From Cystobacter ferrugineus (GTDB lineage: Bacteria; Myxococcota; Myxococcia; Myxococcales; Myxococcaceae): DNA of 64,000 nucleotides. The translations under genes were made by a program, and so were the position numbers. This document shows, in pieces, positions 43,225 to 51,309 of this stretch. The DNA lies in contig NZ_MPIN01000027.1 of NCBI RefSeq assembly GCF_001887355.1, positions 1 to 64,000 of the forward strand, written 5' to 3'. The notes below the pieces were generated by a model. It ran no database searches and was not told the origin of the DNA. It saw nothing but the letters and a program-made list of their open reading frames with translations. Position 1 is the stretch's first letter, and each line of letters begins with the position of its first letter.

Positions 43225-44112
43225 ATGGACACTCCAACTCCCATCCGGCGCGCCGGACGCGCGACCCCGTACCTCTTCCTGGCTCCGTACCTGGTGCTGT
43301 TCGGGGTTTTCGTGGTGCTGCCCGCCCTCTACGGGTTGTGGATCAGCCTGCATGACTGGGACTTCCTGCTGCCGCGCAAACCCTGGGTCGGGCTGCGCAA
43401 TTACCAGAACCTCTTCTCCCCGGAGTCGCGTGACTTCGGTGACTTCTGGCAGAGCATGAAGGCCACCGGGCTCTTCACGCTCTTCAGCGTGCCCTTCCTC
43501 GTCGCGCTGCCCCTGCTCGTCGCGCTGCTGCTCAACCGCGAGTTTCCCGGCCGCACCTTCTTCCGCGCCATCTTCTTCGCGCCCTACGTGCTCGGCGTGG
43601 CCGTGGTGGGCGTGCTCTGGCGCTTCCTGCTCGACCCCAACATCGGCCTCATCAACAACATGCTGTCCGCGTCCCTCCCGTGGACCACCGATCTGCCCTG
43701 GGCCTGGGTGTCGCTGGTGGGCATGACGGTGTGGTGGACGCTCGGGTTCAACGCGATCATCTTCCTCGCCGGGTTGCAGGACATCTCCCGGGAGCTGTAC
43801 GACGCCGCCAAGGTGGACGGGGCCAACCGCTGGCAGCAGTTCCTCCATGTCACGCTGCCTGGCTTGAAGCCGGTGCTGCTGCTCGTGCTCACGATGACGA
43901 TCCTCAGCTCGGCCAACATGTTCGGCCAGTCCTATCTCGTCACGCGCGGGGCTCCGGCCAACGAGACGCGCACCGCCATCATGTTCATCGCCGACACGGG
44001 TCTGCGCACCTTCCGCATGGGCAACGCCGCGGCCATGAGCTACGTGCTCGCCCTCGCGCTGCTCGTGGTCAGCGCCTTCAACTTCCGCTTCCTCCGGCAG
44101 GAGGACACGTGA
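43225..44112 (+). CDS. ABC sugar transporter permease, MalF type
   Basis: A 295-residue permease with six hydrophobic segments and the cytoplasmic EAA loop LYDAAKVDGANRWQQFLHVT that docks to the ATPase. It starts five bases after the binding-protein gene and overlaps the next permease by one base. Substrate follows the binding protein. Confidence 0.92.
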   Translation: MDTPTPIRRAGRATPYLFLAPYLVLFGVFVVLPALYGLWISLHDWDFLLPRKPWVGLRNYQNLFSPESRDFGDFWQSMKATGLFTLFSVPFLVALPLLVALLLNREFPGRTFFRAIFFAPYVLGVAVVGVLWRFLLDPNIGLINNMLSASLPWTTDLPWAWVSLVGMTVWWTLGFNAIIFLAGLQDISRELYDAAKVDGANRWQQFLHVTLPGLKPVLLLVLTMTILSSANMFGQSYLVTRGAPANETRTAIMFIADTGLRTFRMGNAAAMSYVLALALLVVSAFNFRFLRQEDT

Positions 44113-44954
44113 TGAGTGCCACTCCCGCCCGTTCCCTCCAGCGGCTCTCCTTCTACGTCCTGCTCGCGCTGCTGACGTGGATCTTCGTGGCGCCACTGCT
44201 CTGGATGTTGAGCACGTCGCTGAAGACGAACCCCGACGCGACCCGGCAGCCGCCCTCGTGGATTCCGCATCCCGTCACGACCGGGGCCTACGTCCCCCTG
44301 GTCTCGATGGAGTCCGAGACGCCGGTGTTGCTCTGGTTCTTCAACAGCCTCGTCGCGGCCACGGCCAATGCGCTGCTCGTGGTGGGCACGTCGGTGCTGG
44401 CGGCGTACGCCCTGGCCCGGCTCGAGTTCCCCGGCAGGAGGGTGCTGTTCGGTCTGATCATCGGGACGTTGTTCATCCCGACCTTCGTGTTCCTCATCCC
44501 CAACTTCTTGATCGTGAGCAGCCTTGGCTGGCTCGACTCGCTGTGGGCGCTGATCGTGCCAGGGGCGGGGAGCGCCTTCGGTGTCTTCTTCATGCGCCAG
44601 TTCTTCGCGACCCTGCCCCGGGAACTGGAGGACGCGGCGCTGCTCGAGGGCGCCAACCAATGGCAGATCTTCCGGCGGATCATCCTGCCGCTGGCCCGCC
44701 CCGGCATCGCGACGCTGTCCGTGTTGGCCTTCCTCACCAACTACAATGACTTCATCTGGCCGGTGTACGTGTTGTTCAGTCCGCGCAACTTCACCCTCCC
44801 GCCCGGGCTGTCCATCCTCCAGGGCGCCTACACCACGAACTACCCGGTGATCATGGCGGGTGGGGTCGTCGCCAGCATCCCGGCGATCCTCCTGTTCATC
44901 CTCGCCCAGCGGCACGTCATCGAGGGCGTGTCTCGCAGCGGCCTCAAGGGCTGA
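44112..44954 (+). CDS. ABC sugar transporter permease, MalG type
   Basis: A 280-residue partner permease with six hydrophobic segments and the EAA motif LEDAALLEGANQWQIFRRII. The start ATG 44112 overlaps the previous stop (TGATG). No ATP-binding subunit gene follows, so the importer must borrow a shared ATPase encoded elsewhere, as MsmK-dependent systems do. The 3' end overlaps that of the convergent phosphodiesterase gene by 11 bases. Confidence 0.92.
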   Translation: MSATPARSLQRLSFYVLLALLTWIFVAPLLWMLSTSLKTNPDATRQPPSWIPHPVTTGAYVPLVSMESETPVLLWFFNSLVAATANALLVVGTSVLAAYALARLEFPGRRVLFGLIIGTLFIPTFVFLIPNFLIVSSLGWLDSLWALIVPGAGSAFGVFFMRQFFATLPRELEDAALLEGANQWQIFRRIILPLARPGIATLSVLAFLTNYNDFIWPVYVLFSPRNFTLPPGLSILQGAYTTNYPVIMAGGVVASIPAILLFILAQRHVIEGVSRSGLKG

Positions 44955-45699
44955 CCCACTCGAGCTCCGCCGTCACCGCCAGGTGGTCCGACACGCGCTC
45001 GGCGAGCGTGCGCTGCTCCCGGAAGCGCAGGGCCCCGGGCGCGAGGATCCAGTCCAGCCGCCGCGCCGGACGTCTGGCGGGCCAGGTGGGCTCGCCGCCG
45101 AGCGAGGGGGCGTGCAGCGCCAGGGCTTCCACCAACCGGGAGAGGGAGCCTGCCGGTGAGTCCCCGGGCGAGTTCAGGTCCCCCAGCACCAGGCGGGGAC
45201 GTGGTGGGCGCCGCTCGAGCGCCTGGAGCAGCCGGGCCACCTGCCGTTGGCGGCAGCGCTCGGAGAAGCTGTCCAGGTGCACCGAGACGACGTCGAGCAG
45301 GCGGCCCTCGTCCTCCACCGCCGCCACCACGTAGCCCTTGTCCACGGCCCGGTCCGCCTCGAAGGAGTTCCACTCGGGCTCATGCAGGGGCCGCAGGGAG
45401 AGCAGCGCGGTGCCCCGGGCACAGACGCCGGGCAGGTGCAGATGGGGCCCATGCAGCAGGTGCGGGTAGCCCGCGCGGGTGGCCAGCCGCTCCAGGGGAT
45501 CCACCGCGCCGCTGAAGAGCCCGGCCCGGTCCACCTCCTGGAGCGCCACCACATCCGCCCGCTCTCGCGCGAGCAACCCGGCCACGCGCTCCAACTGCTC
45601 CAGCAGCCACCGGCGCGGGAGCAGGAAGGGCAGGGGCATGGGGAGGGACGGCACGCCGTGCGCGATGTTCAGCGTGAGCACCTTGAGCATGCGTCCCAT
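44944..45699 (-). CDS. Endonuclease/exonuclease/phosphatase-family protein
   Basis: A 251-residue EEP-fold protein without signal peptide. Motifs: LTLNIAHG, then the metal-binding VVALQEVDR, then DVVSVHLDSFS, then VLGDLNSPGDS, and the final SDHLAVTAEL. This fold includes DNA exonuclease III, sphingomyelinases and inositol phosphatases; substrate cannot be assigned. ATG 45699 is chosen as start, with another at 45690; a longer frame to 45792 adds non-conserved residues. Confidence 0.85.
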   Translation of the reverse strand: MGRMLKVLTLNIAHGVPSLPMPLPFLLPRRWLLEQLERVAGLLARERADVVALQEVDRAGLFSGAVDPLERLATRAGYPHLLHGPHLHLPGVCARGTALLSLRPLHEPEWNSFEADRAVDKGYVVAAVEDEGRLLDVVSVHLDSFSERCRQRQVARLLQALERRPPRPRLVLGDLNSPGDSPAGSLSRLVEALALHAPSLGGEPTWPARRPARRLDWILAPGALRFREQRTLAERVSDHLAVTAELEWVSP

Positions 45700-45809
45700 C
45701 CTCTCACCCCATGTCACGGCGCGAGCTGGATGTAGAGCAGGTCGGGCCGGGCCCTGGGATGTAGCCCGTCGCCCGTCAAAGGTCACGGACACGCGGACCA
45801 GGAATTCTT

Positions 45810-46391
45810 TTATCCAGTCGAGGCTCGGGGCGTGTCCAGCCGGAGCTGGTTCCGGTCCTGCGTGTCATGGGGAGAGAACGACCAGCGCCAGATGCGTTTC
45901 ATGAACAGGTCGGAGTACTGCTCGAGATACGTCGAGTACCACTTGTTCAGGGTCTCCTCGCCGAGCACGTCATAGATCAGTGCGTACTGCGCCCGGAACA
46001 GCGCCTTCTGCTGGGCGACGTATTGCGCAGGATCCCGCTCGTAGTCGGCGAGCCGCGCCGCCTCCTCCTCCTTCACGGTCGGCCTGTGGTGGATGTAGAG
46101 GCCGAAGTAGCGGTCGCAGAACTCATGGTAGTCGCGGGTGAAGAGGATGAACGTGTGCCACATTTCATCCAGGAGCAACAGGGACTGGCTGATGGCCAGT
46201 TGCCTGACCTCCGTCTGATGGGTGATGGAGTAGGCGCTGAGCCAGAGCCATTTCAAGGTCTCGCGGAAGAGCTCCTGTGCTTCCTCGAAGGAGAGTTCCC
46301 ACGTTTTGATGAACCTGTGGACGACCGCATCGTTGCGATAACGCAGGACCTCTTCCAGTGAAGATTTCATGCCTGTTCTTGAGTCCGACAT
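45810..46391 (-). CDS. GRDP-like protein with DxxWH motif, partner of small Cys peptide
   Basis: A 193-residue cytoplasmic protein without signal peptide. It is mostly helical. Its centre has LLLDEMWHTFILFTRDY, then HEFCDRYFG and YIHH, matching the D-x-x-W-H...Y-x2-F-C pattern of the GRDP-like (glycine-rich domain protein) family, whose biochemical role is unknown. His, Asp and Cys spaced this way could bind a metal (inference). ATG 46391 (MSDSRTGMKSS) has CAGGGGGA upstream; the in-frame extension to 46469 runs through a stem-loop and is rejected. It lies 116 bases downstream of the 39-codon cysteine peptide gene on the same strand, suggesting a two-gene unit. Confidence 0.72.
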   Translation of the reverse strand: MSDSRTGMKSSLEEVLRYRNDAVVHRFIKTWELSFEEAQELFRETLKWLWLSAYSITHQTEVRQLAISQSLLLLDEMWHTFILFTRDYHEFCDRYFGLYIHHRPTVKEEEAARLADYERDPAQYVAQQKALFRAQYALIYDVLGEETLNKWYSTYLEQYSDLFMKRIWRWSFSPHDTQDRNQLRLDTPRASTG

Positions 46392-46473
46392 CGTGTCCCC
46401 CTGAAAGACGGGCAAGGGGCGCATCCACTCCGCGTGAATGAACGCGCCACTCCCCATCCACTCGTTCATTGCT

Positions 46474-46493
46474 CACGTGCGCCGGTGCACGTG
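46474..46493 (-). promoter_or_regulatory. Stem-loop between the Cys-peptide gene and the GRDP-like gene
   Basis: Arms CACGTGCG and TGCACGTG (46474-46481 and 46486-46493, one G-U pair) around a CCGG loop, 14 bases past the stop of the small peptide gene on the minus strand. No T-run follows, so it is better read as an RNA stabiliser or partial attenuator that keeps the peptide message more abundant than the downstream one, a layout common in peptide operons. Confidence 0.5.
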
Positions 46494-46507
46494 CGTATCG
46501 TTCCTCA

Positions 46508-46627
46508 TTATCCGACGCGACAGACGCTGCAGACGACGCAGGGGGGAATACACATGTCGTTCACGTTCTTCGCCAGGAGCTGCTCCAGCAGGGTGTCCTT
46601 GCGGGATGCGGTCGAGTGGGTGTTCAT
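46508..46627 (-). CDS. 39-residue cysteine-rich peptide, RiPP precursor candidate
   Basis: A small gene read from ATG 46627 to TAA 46508. AGAGGAA lies five to six bases before the ATG, one of the strongest ribosome-binding sites in the window. The first 24 residues are polar and helix-prone (starting MNTHSTAS, with LLEQLLAK in the middle) and lack any signal peptide. The last 14 residues are CIPPCVVCSVCRVG, with Cys at 26, 30, 33 and 36 (C-x3-C-x2-C-x2-C). This leader-plus-Cys-core layout suits a ribosomally made, modified peptide; a small metal- or cluster-binding peptide is the main alternative. I know no family with this core. The likely partner gene follows on the same strand. Confidence 0.65.
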   Translation of the reverse strand: MNTHSTASRKDTLLEQLLAKNVNDMCIPPCVVCSVCRVG

Positions 46628-46965
46628 GGTGTTTCCTCTTCGTTGATGCTGGATTTGTTTTCCGGCCGGGCTGTCGTTGCGAGGGAGCAGGGCTCACCGC
46701 TTTCTTCGCCACGGCCCGGTCCAGTCCGCCGGCTCCAGTGTTACCGGACAACTGGACAGAAGGAGCCGTCCCGGGTTGTGACGCGACGTAACGTGCTCGG
46801 CGGCTCCCCTGGCAGGAGAGCGGGCCCGCTGTCACGACCCGGCCAGAAGAAGGGCCCTGGCATGGGGAGGAGCCAACAGGTCACCCTGCCCCAGGAAGGT
46901 GCCATCTTGCCTGGCCCGGGGCAGAAGCCTACCTCCTCGTCATTACGGCAAGGAGGGGCGGCATC
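46628..46965. other. Divergent intergenic region (Cys peptide / PRISE-like reductase)
   Basis: 338 bases between two divergent starts, so it should contain promoters for both. Plus-strand open frames crossing it have no domain and no ribosome-binding site until AAGGAGGGG just before 46966. I could not identify -35/-10 or sigma-54 elements with confidence, and see no other gene. Confidence 0.4.
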
Positions 46966-48054
46966 ATGCAACGGGTGGCACTCGTTGTCGGGGCCAGCGG
47001 CATCGTGGGCAACAACCTCGCCCGACGGCTCGCCTCGGGGGGGTGGACGGTGTACGGGCTGGCGCGGCGGCCGCCGATGGACCTGGCGGGCGTGCATCCC
47101 GTCGCCGCCGATCTGCTGCGCCCGGACATGCTGCGCTCGGCCCTCTCTGGAGTGAAGCCGACGCACGTCTTCTTCTGTACCTGGTTGCGGCAGTCCACGG
47201 AGGCCGAGAACTGCGCGGTGAATGGCGGCATGGTGCGCAACCTCCTCGACGTCCTGCGCGAGGAAGAGTCGCTGCGGCATGTCGCCCTGGTGACCGGGTT
47301 GAAACACTATCTCGGGCCGTTCGAGGCGTATGGAAAGGGCGTGCTTCCGGACACCCCCTTCCGCGAGGAACAGCCGCGCCTGCCGATCGAGAACTTCTAC
47401 TATGTCCAGGAGGATGAGGTCTTCGCCGCGGCCAGGCGGCAGGGCTTCTCCTGGAGCGTGCACCGCCCGCACACCATCATCGGCTTCGCCGTTGGCAACG
47501 CCATGAACATGGGGGTGACGCTCGCTGTCTACGCCGCGATCTGCCGGGAGACCGGGCGTCCCTTTCTCTTCCCCGGCTCGCCCACACAGTGGAACGGCCT
47601 GACGGATGTCACCGACGCGCGACTGCTCGCACGGCATCTGGAGTGGGCCGCGACCGCGGAGGGTGGACGCAACGAAGCGTTCAATGTCGTCAACGGGGAT
47701 GTCTTTCGCTGGCGGTGGCTGTGGCCGAGGCTGGCCGAGCACCTCGGGGTACGGGCGGCGGATTACCCGGGCCACGCCACGCCGCTCGAGCAGCAACTGG
47801 CCGATGCCGGACCCATCTGGAAGGACCTCGCCCACAAGTACAAACTGGTCGAGCGCGAGCTGGAACGGCTGACCTCCGCGTGGCACACGGATGCCGATCT
47901 CGGACGTCCGATCGAATGCCTGGCCGATATGTCGAAGAGCCGCCTGCGCGGGTTCTTGGACTACCAGTACACACCGGACTCGTTCTTCGATCTCTTCTGG
48001 AAGCTGCGCGAGGCGCGCCTGCTTCCCTCCTACCGGCCAGCGGACACTCCCTGA
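46966..48054 (+). CDS. SDR-family reductase, PRISE (progesterone 5-beta-reductase)-like
   Basis: A 362-residue extended short-chain dehydrogenase. N-terminal NADPH site VVGASGIVGNNLARRL with a following ARR (phosphate-binding basic residues), then GLKHYLGPFEAYGKG, which carries the catalytic-lysine region of the PRISE subgroup. FYYVQEDEVF supplies the tyrosine in the unusual position of that subgroup, and HRPHTIIGFAVGNAMN follows. PRISE enzymes reduce enones and, in plants, cyclise iridoids; bacterial substrates are mostly unknown. The start has AAGGAGGGG six bases upstream. It stands alone, followed by palindromic sites. Confidence 0.85.
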   Translation: MQRVALVVGASGIVGNNLARRLASGGWTVYGLARRPPMDLAGVHPVAADLLRPDMLRSALSGVKPTHVFFCTWLRQSTEAENCAVNGGMVRNLLDVLREEESLRHVALVTGLKHYLGPFEAYGKGVLPDTPFREEQPRLPIENFYYVQEDEVFAAARRQGFSWSVHRPHTIIGFAVGNAMNMGVTLAVYAAICRETGRPFLFPGSPTQWNGLTDVTDARLLARHLEWAATAEGGRNEAFNVVNGDVFRWRWLWPRLAEHLGVRAADYPGHATPLEQQLADAGPIWKDLAHKYKLVERELERLTSAWHTDADLGRPIECLADMSKSRLRGFLDYQYTPDSFFDLFWKLREARLLPSYRPADTP

Positions 48055-48098
48055 CGGGATCTCCAATCCGTGGCGCCTCATCTCCGGGCCGGTTCGAT

Positions 48099-48159
48099 GC
48101 GTCAATTTGACGCGGCGACTCCAGGTTGACGCTCAGTGTGTCTTGTTCTTAAGACACAC
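48099..48159 (+). promoter_or_regulatory. Palindromic operator-like sites upstream of the DJ-1 family gene
   Basis: A perfect 15-base palindrome GCGTCAA-T-TTGACGC (48099-48113), a second half-site TTGACGC at 48126-48132, and a nine-base-arm inverted repeat GTGTGTCTT-GTTCTT-AAGACACAC (48136-48159). They lie 30-90 bases before ATG 48189. The first set looks like an operator, and TTGACG could double as a -35 element. The second could be an operator or a stem for ending the upstream transcript; no T-run follows. Confidence 0.5.
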
Positions 48160-48188
48160 ACCGCGACCCCCCGTGAGGAGCTGAACGG

Positions 48189-49043
48189 ATGAGCGATGTG
48201 AGCGACAAGACGGACACGACCGGGAAGAGGATGGGGCTCGGGCGCCGGGAACTCCTGGCGCTCGGTGCTGGCTTCACGTTGGGAGGAATCAGCCCTCCCG
48301 CTGCCGCCGCCATCGAGCCGTGGCGACAACCCCAGCCGGAAACAGGGGAGCCCGCATCACCGCCCAGGGTGGCGATGCTCGTCTACCCCAAGATGGTGCT
48401 GCTCGATCTCGTGGGGCCATTGACGGTCATGAACCTTCTCCCCGCGGAGGTGCATCTCGTCTGGAAGGACAAATCACCCGTCTCCACGGACGTTGGCCTG
48501 CCCGTCACCGCGAGCACGACCTTCGCCGAGTGCCCCGAGAACCTCGATGTGCTGCTCGTGCCCGGTGGAATCTCGGGGACGGTCCAGTGCATGAACGATC
48601 TCGAGGTCATCACCTTCCTCTCGCAACGAGGCGCGAGCACGAAATACGTCACCAGTGTCTGCACGGGCTCGCTCGTGCTCGCGGCCGCTGGACTGCTCAA
48701 GGGCTACCGCGCCACCTCTCATTGGGCCGTCGCGGACCTTCTGCCCTTGATGGGGGCGAGGCCCGCGCGGGGCCGCGTGGTGCGTGATCGCAATCGCATC
48801 ACCGGTGGCGGAGTGACCGCGGGCCTCGACTTCGGTCTCGTCCTGGCGGCGCTGCTGAAAGGCGAGGAGGAAGCGCGACGCATCCAGCTCACGCTCGAAT
48901 ACTCGCCCGCGCCGCCCTACAGGAACGGCACGCCCGAAGAGGCCGGTCCCGAGAGAACGGCCGAGGTCAAGAGGCGCAGGCGTGCGTTGGACGAGCAGGC
49001 ACGGGTTGCTGCCGAGGCAGCCCGTGACCGTCTGGGGCTCTGA
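48189..49043 (+). CDS. Exported DJ-1/PfpI-family protein, isonitrile hydratase-like
   Basis: A 284-residue protein. It has a twin-arginine signal (LGRRELLALGAGFTLGG) and a DJ-1/PfpI domain from about residue 58 (VAMLVYPKMVLLDLVGPLTV). The nucleophile elbow SVCTGSLVLAAAGLLKGYRA has Cys near 158, followed by TSHWAV. These match the isonitrile hydratase (InhA) group, which turns isonitriles into formamides. Unlike the cytoplasmic Pseudomonas enzyme, this one would be exported folded. The C-terminal 35 residues are charged. GxA-type transcription factors (GlxA) share the domain but carry an AraC helix-turn-helix, absent here. Confidence 0.82.
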   Translation: MSDVSDKTDTTGKRMGLGRRELLALGAGFTLGGISPPAAAAIEPWRQPQPETGEPASPPRVAMLVYPKMVLLDLVGPLTVMNLLPAEVHLVWKDKSPVSTDVGLPVTASTTFAECPENLDVLLVPGGISGTVQCMNDLEVITFLSQRGASTKYVTSVCTGSLVLAAAGLLKGYRATSHWAVADLLPLMGARPARGRVVRDRNRITGGGVTAGLDFGLVLAALLKGEEEARRIQLTLEYSPAPPYRNGTPEEAGPERTAEVKRRRRALDEQARVAAEAARDRLGL

Positions 49044-49180
49044 GCGGATCGCAGTGGATCGCGCGGTGTGTCAACGCGGCAAGCCAGACGGCGTGAGCTC
49101 CGCTTTCTTCCGTATCACCCTTCGTGTGATGTGGCTTACACTCCACCATGAGTGAAGAGGCAATCCTCTCCTGACCAGCG

Positions 49181-49201
49181 CCTCCGGCGGCACGCCGGAG
49201 G
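49181..49201 (+). promoter_or_regulatory. Perfect hairpin in the leader of the next gene
   Basis: Nine-base arms CCTCCGGCG and CGCCGGAGG around a GCA loop, ending 43 bases before ATG 49245. No T-run. It may be a leader-RNA stem or a protein-binding palindrome. The rest of the 200-base gap from 49044 shows no gene. Confidence 0.4.
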
Positions 49202-49244
49202 GACTGGCGGCGAGACGCAAGCACATGCACGAGGCGGAACCATC

Positions 49245-50219
49245 ATGAGAACGCGGAGCGCAGTGGCGAGTGGCGGGCTGTGGGGGCTGCTGGTGGTGTT
49301 CGGAGCGACGGGGGCATTCGCCCAGGGCTCTCAGGTACCGGCCGTCACGGTGCCACGGCCGCAGGATGCGCCCTCGCGGGTGATTCCGCCCCTGCACACC
49401 TTCTACAGGGTGGGCATCGCCGCGCGCGCGAACCCCACGGGCCTCTTCACCAACCTCACCTTCCAGGTGCGCTACCGCTTGTACGAGAGCGAGTCGCCCA
49501 TGCTGAAGGACAACTACGTCGGCTTGGGGCCGGTGGCCTTCGTGAGCCCCGCCCTGGTGCGCGGCGGCCTCGGCGTGGAGTTCCAGCCGTTCCCCATGTT
49601 GCAGTTGTCCGCCTCCTACGAGGGCATCGGCTGGTTTGGCAACTTCAACTACCTGCAGTCCTTCCCCAGTCCCAACTCGGACGCGAGCGATCGGCGCCTG
49701 GCGGAGCTCGGCGGGGTGGGGGGGTCCAACTATGTCTCCAGCGGCACCTTGTTCTCCCTGGCCGCGATGCTGCAATTCAAGGTGGGTCCCATCGCGGTGC
49801 GCAGCAACCCGCGTTTCCTCAACTTCAACCTGAAGCTGCGCGACGGAGACCACGTCTTCTACGAGCCGGTGCTGGACGTGGTGGCCCCCAACGGCGGCTG
49901 GGTGGCGACCAACGACGCGGATCTGCTCTACCTGGCGGGCCGCTTGACGGTGGGTTTGCGCTACACGGCCACGGGCAGCTTCTACCAGCCCGAGCACTAC
50001 CCGGCCGGAGAGACGGACACCGGGCTCAACCCCGCCATCCACCGGGTGGGCCCCTTCATCTCCTACACCTTCTATGACGAGCCCGACCGGCTCTTCAACG
50101 CGCCCTCCGTGGTGCTCATCTCGCAGTGGTTCCTCAGCCACCGCTACCGCACGGGCGCGGAGGTGAGTCAGGCCATGCCGTGGGTCGCGCTCGCCTTCCA
50201 GTTCAAGGGCATCCCCTGA
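49245..50219 (+). CDS. Exported protein, probable outer-membrane protein
   Basis: A 324-residue protein with a signal peptide (MRTRSAVASGGLWGLLVVFG, cleavage after AFAQ). The mature protein alternates hydrophobic and polar residues in beta-strand fashion with many aromatic residues at strand ends (LTFQVRYRLY, LSASYEGIGWFGNFNY, FKGIP end), consistent with an outer-membrane barrel. I do not recognise a family. ATG 49245 gives the signal peptide and has GAGGCGG upstream; the frame opens earlier at 49152. Confidence 0.75.
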   Translation: MRTRSAVASGGLWGLLVVFGATGAFAQGSQVPAVTVPRPQDAPSRVIPPLHTFYRVGIAARANPTGLFTNLTFQVRYRLYESESPMLKDNYVGLGPVAFVSPALVRGGLGVEFQPFPMLQLSASYEGIGWFGNFNYLQSFPSPNSDASDRRLAELGGVGGSNYVSSGTLFSLAAMLQFKVGPIAVRSNPRFLNFNLKLRDGDHVFYEPVLDVVAPNGGWVATNDADLLYLAGRLTVGLRYTATGSFYQPEHYPAGETDTGLNPAIHRVGPFISYTFYDEPDRLFNAPSVVLISQWFLSHRYRTGAEVSQAMPWVALAFQFKGIP

Positions 50220-50285
50220 CTCGAGGGGTGTTTCGTGCTATTCTTGGAGTTCCTCGAAAGCACGTTGTACATCCAGGAGAGGCCG

Positions 50286-50573
50286 ATGCGAGTGAAGATC
50301 CTTGGTGGTTTGCTGGCGATGGGACTGCTGTCCGTGGGCTGTGGTGGAGTGGTCGCGGACATGAACGCCGGCGCCGAGGCGCGAGGTACGGAGCTCACGA
50401 GCCAGGAGCAGGGTCTGGCTCCGAGCTGTGCGCCCGGCTACACCGCCTACGACATCTGGGATTGCGAGCGGATGTGTACCGGCTACGGCAACGCCCTGAA
50501 TCGCTACTGCTACAACGGCACGGATGAGTACTTCGCGGGGAACGTCCGCAAGGTCTGTGGCGCCTGTTACTGA
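50286..50573 (+). CDS. Small Cys-rich lipoprotein
   Basis: A 95-residue protein with a lipoprotein signal (LLAMGLLSVGC, Cys near 19). The mature C-terminal half has six cysteines (in the stretches APSCAPGY, DCERMC, RYCYNG and VCGACY) and several tyrosines, likely disulfide-linked outside the cell. ATG 50286 has AGGAGAGG upstream. It follows the putative outer-membrane protein by 66 bases. Myxobacterial genomes carry many such short secreted Cys proteins of unknown role. Confidence 0.72.
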   Translation: MRVKILGGLLAMGLLSVGCGGVVADMNAGAEARGTELTSQEQGLAPSCAPGYTAYDIWDCERMCTGYGNALNRYCYNGTDEYFAGNVRKVCGACY

Positions 50574-50939
50574 TTCACGCCGTGATTCATCTCCCCGGCC
50601 GTCGGGCGGGTACCGAGGCCGGGGGGCCACGCTGAGGGCCTGCTCGCCGTCTGGCGCGAAGCGTGCCTCGCGGCCGGGGGGCGGGTTCTCTTTCGCCGAC
50701 ATGTGCTGAGCGTTTCCTGTCCGGGGTCTGTGCGGCCAGGCCAGGGAGCGACGCCATGCACGGCCTCGCGTTCTTGTCCATTCAGCGAAAAGCTCGCCGT
50801 GTTCGAGGGGGCACGGTTATCGAGCGAGAGGAGTTCGCGAACGGCGTTGAAGCGCAATGGGGGCAACAATCCCTTGGCCACGGTGATTGCCAATACGGTC
50901 GCCCAGGACAACCCTGCACACGCTTTCGTGGGGTAGATC
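50574..50939 (+). other. Intergenic region upstream of trxA, possible gene remnant
   Basis: 366 bases. The plus-strand frame ending at TAG 50934 gives EKLAVFEGARL and NNPLATVIANTVAQDNPAHA at its C-terminal end, which reads like a protein tail lying 3 bases before the thioredoxin start. It has no plausible start, ribosome-binding site or domain upstream. It may be a decayed gene or simply an open frame. No terminator or promoter was recognised. Confidence 0.3.
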
Positions 50940-51266
50940 ATGAGCGATAGATACATTCACGTGTCAGAGGCCAATTTCGACGTGGCCGTGTTGAAGGATC
51001 ACGGCCCGGTTCTGGTCGATTTCTGGGCGGAGTGGTGCGGCCCTTGTTCAAGGATTGCTCCGATTCTGGACGAAATCGCCGATGAATATGCGGGCAAACT
51101 GACCATCGCCAAGCTGAACATCGACGAGAACCGCTCCATCGCGCAGAAGCATGGCGTCCAGCGCATTCCGACGTTGCTGCTGTTCAAGCGGGGAGAAGTC
51201 GTCGCGGTCAAGGAGGGGGTGCCGTCCAAGCCCCAGTTGAGCGAGTTCCTGGCCGCCAATATGTAG
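50940..51266 (+). CDS. trxA: Thioredoxin
   Basis: A 108-residue thioredoxin with active site [15 protein letters not shown] near residues 29-43, the cis-proline motif RIPTLLLF and the usual [12 protein letters not shown] end. Reduces disulfides using thioredoxin reductase. Its codon use is less GC-extreme than its neighbours. It is followed after 43 bases by the BP74-like gene, so the two may be co-transcribed. Confidence 0.95.
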   Translation: MSDRYIHVSEANFDVAVLKDHGPVLVDFWAEWCGPCSRIAPILDEIADEYAGKLTIAKLNIDENRSIAQKHGVQRIPTLLLFKRGEVVAVKEGVPSKPQLSEFLAANM

Positions 51267-51309
51267 TCGACGCAGTCGAACGGGTAGGAAACAAGAAAAG
51301 GAAGATGCC

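Noticed and set aside
48136-48159. Intrinsic terminator after the PRISE-like gene
   Set aside because: The inverted repeat has strong arms but is followed by no T-run, and it lies about 30 bases before the next gene's start, so an operator is at least as likely.
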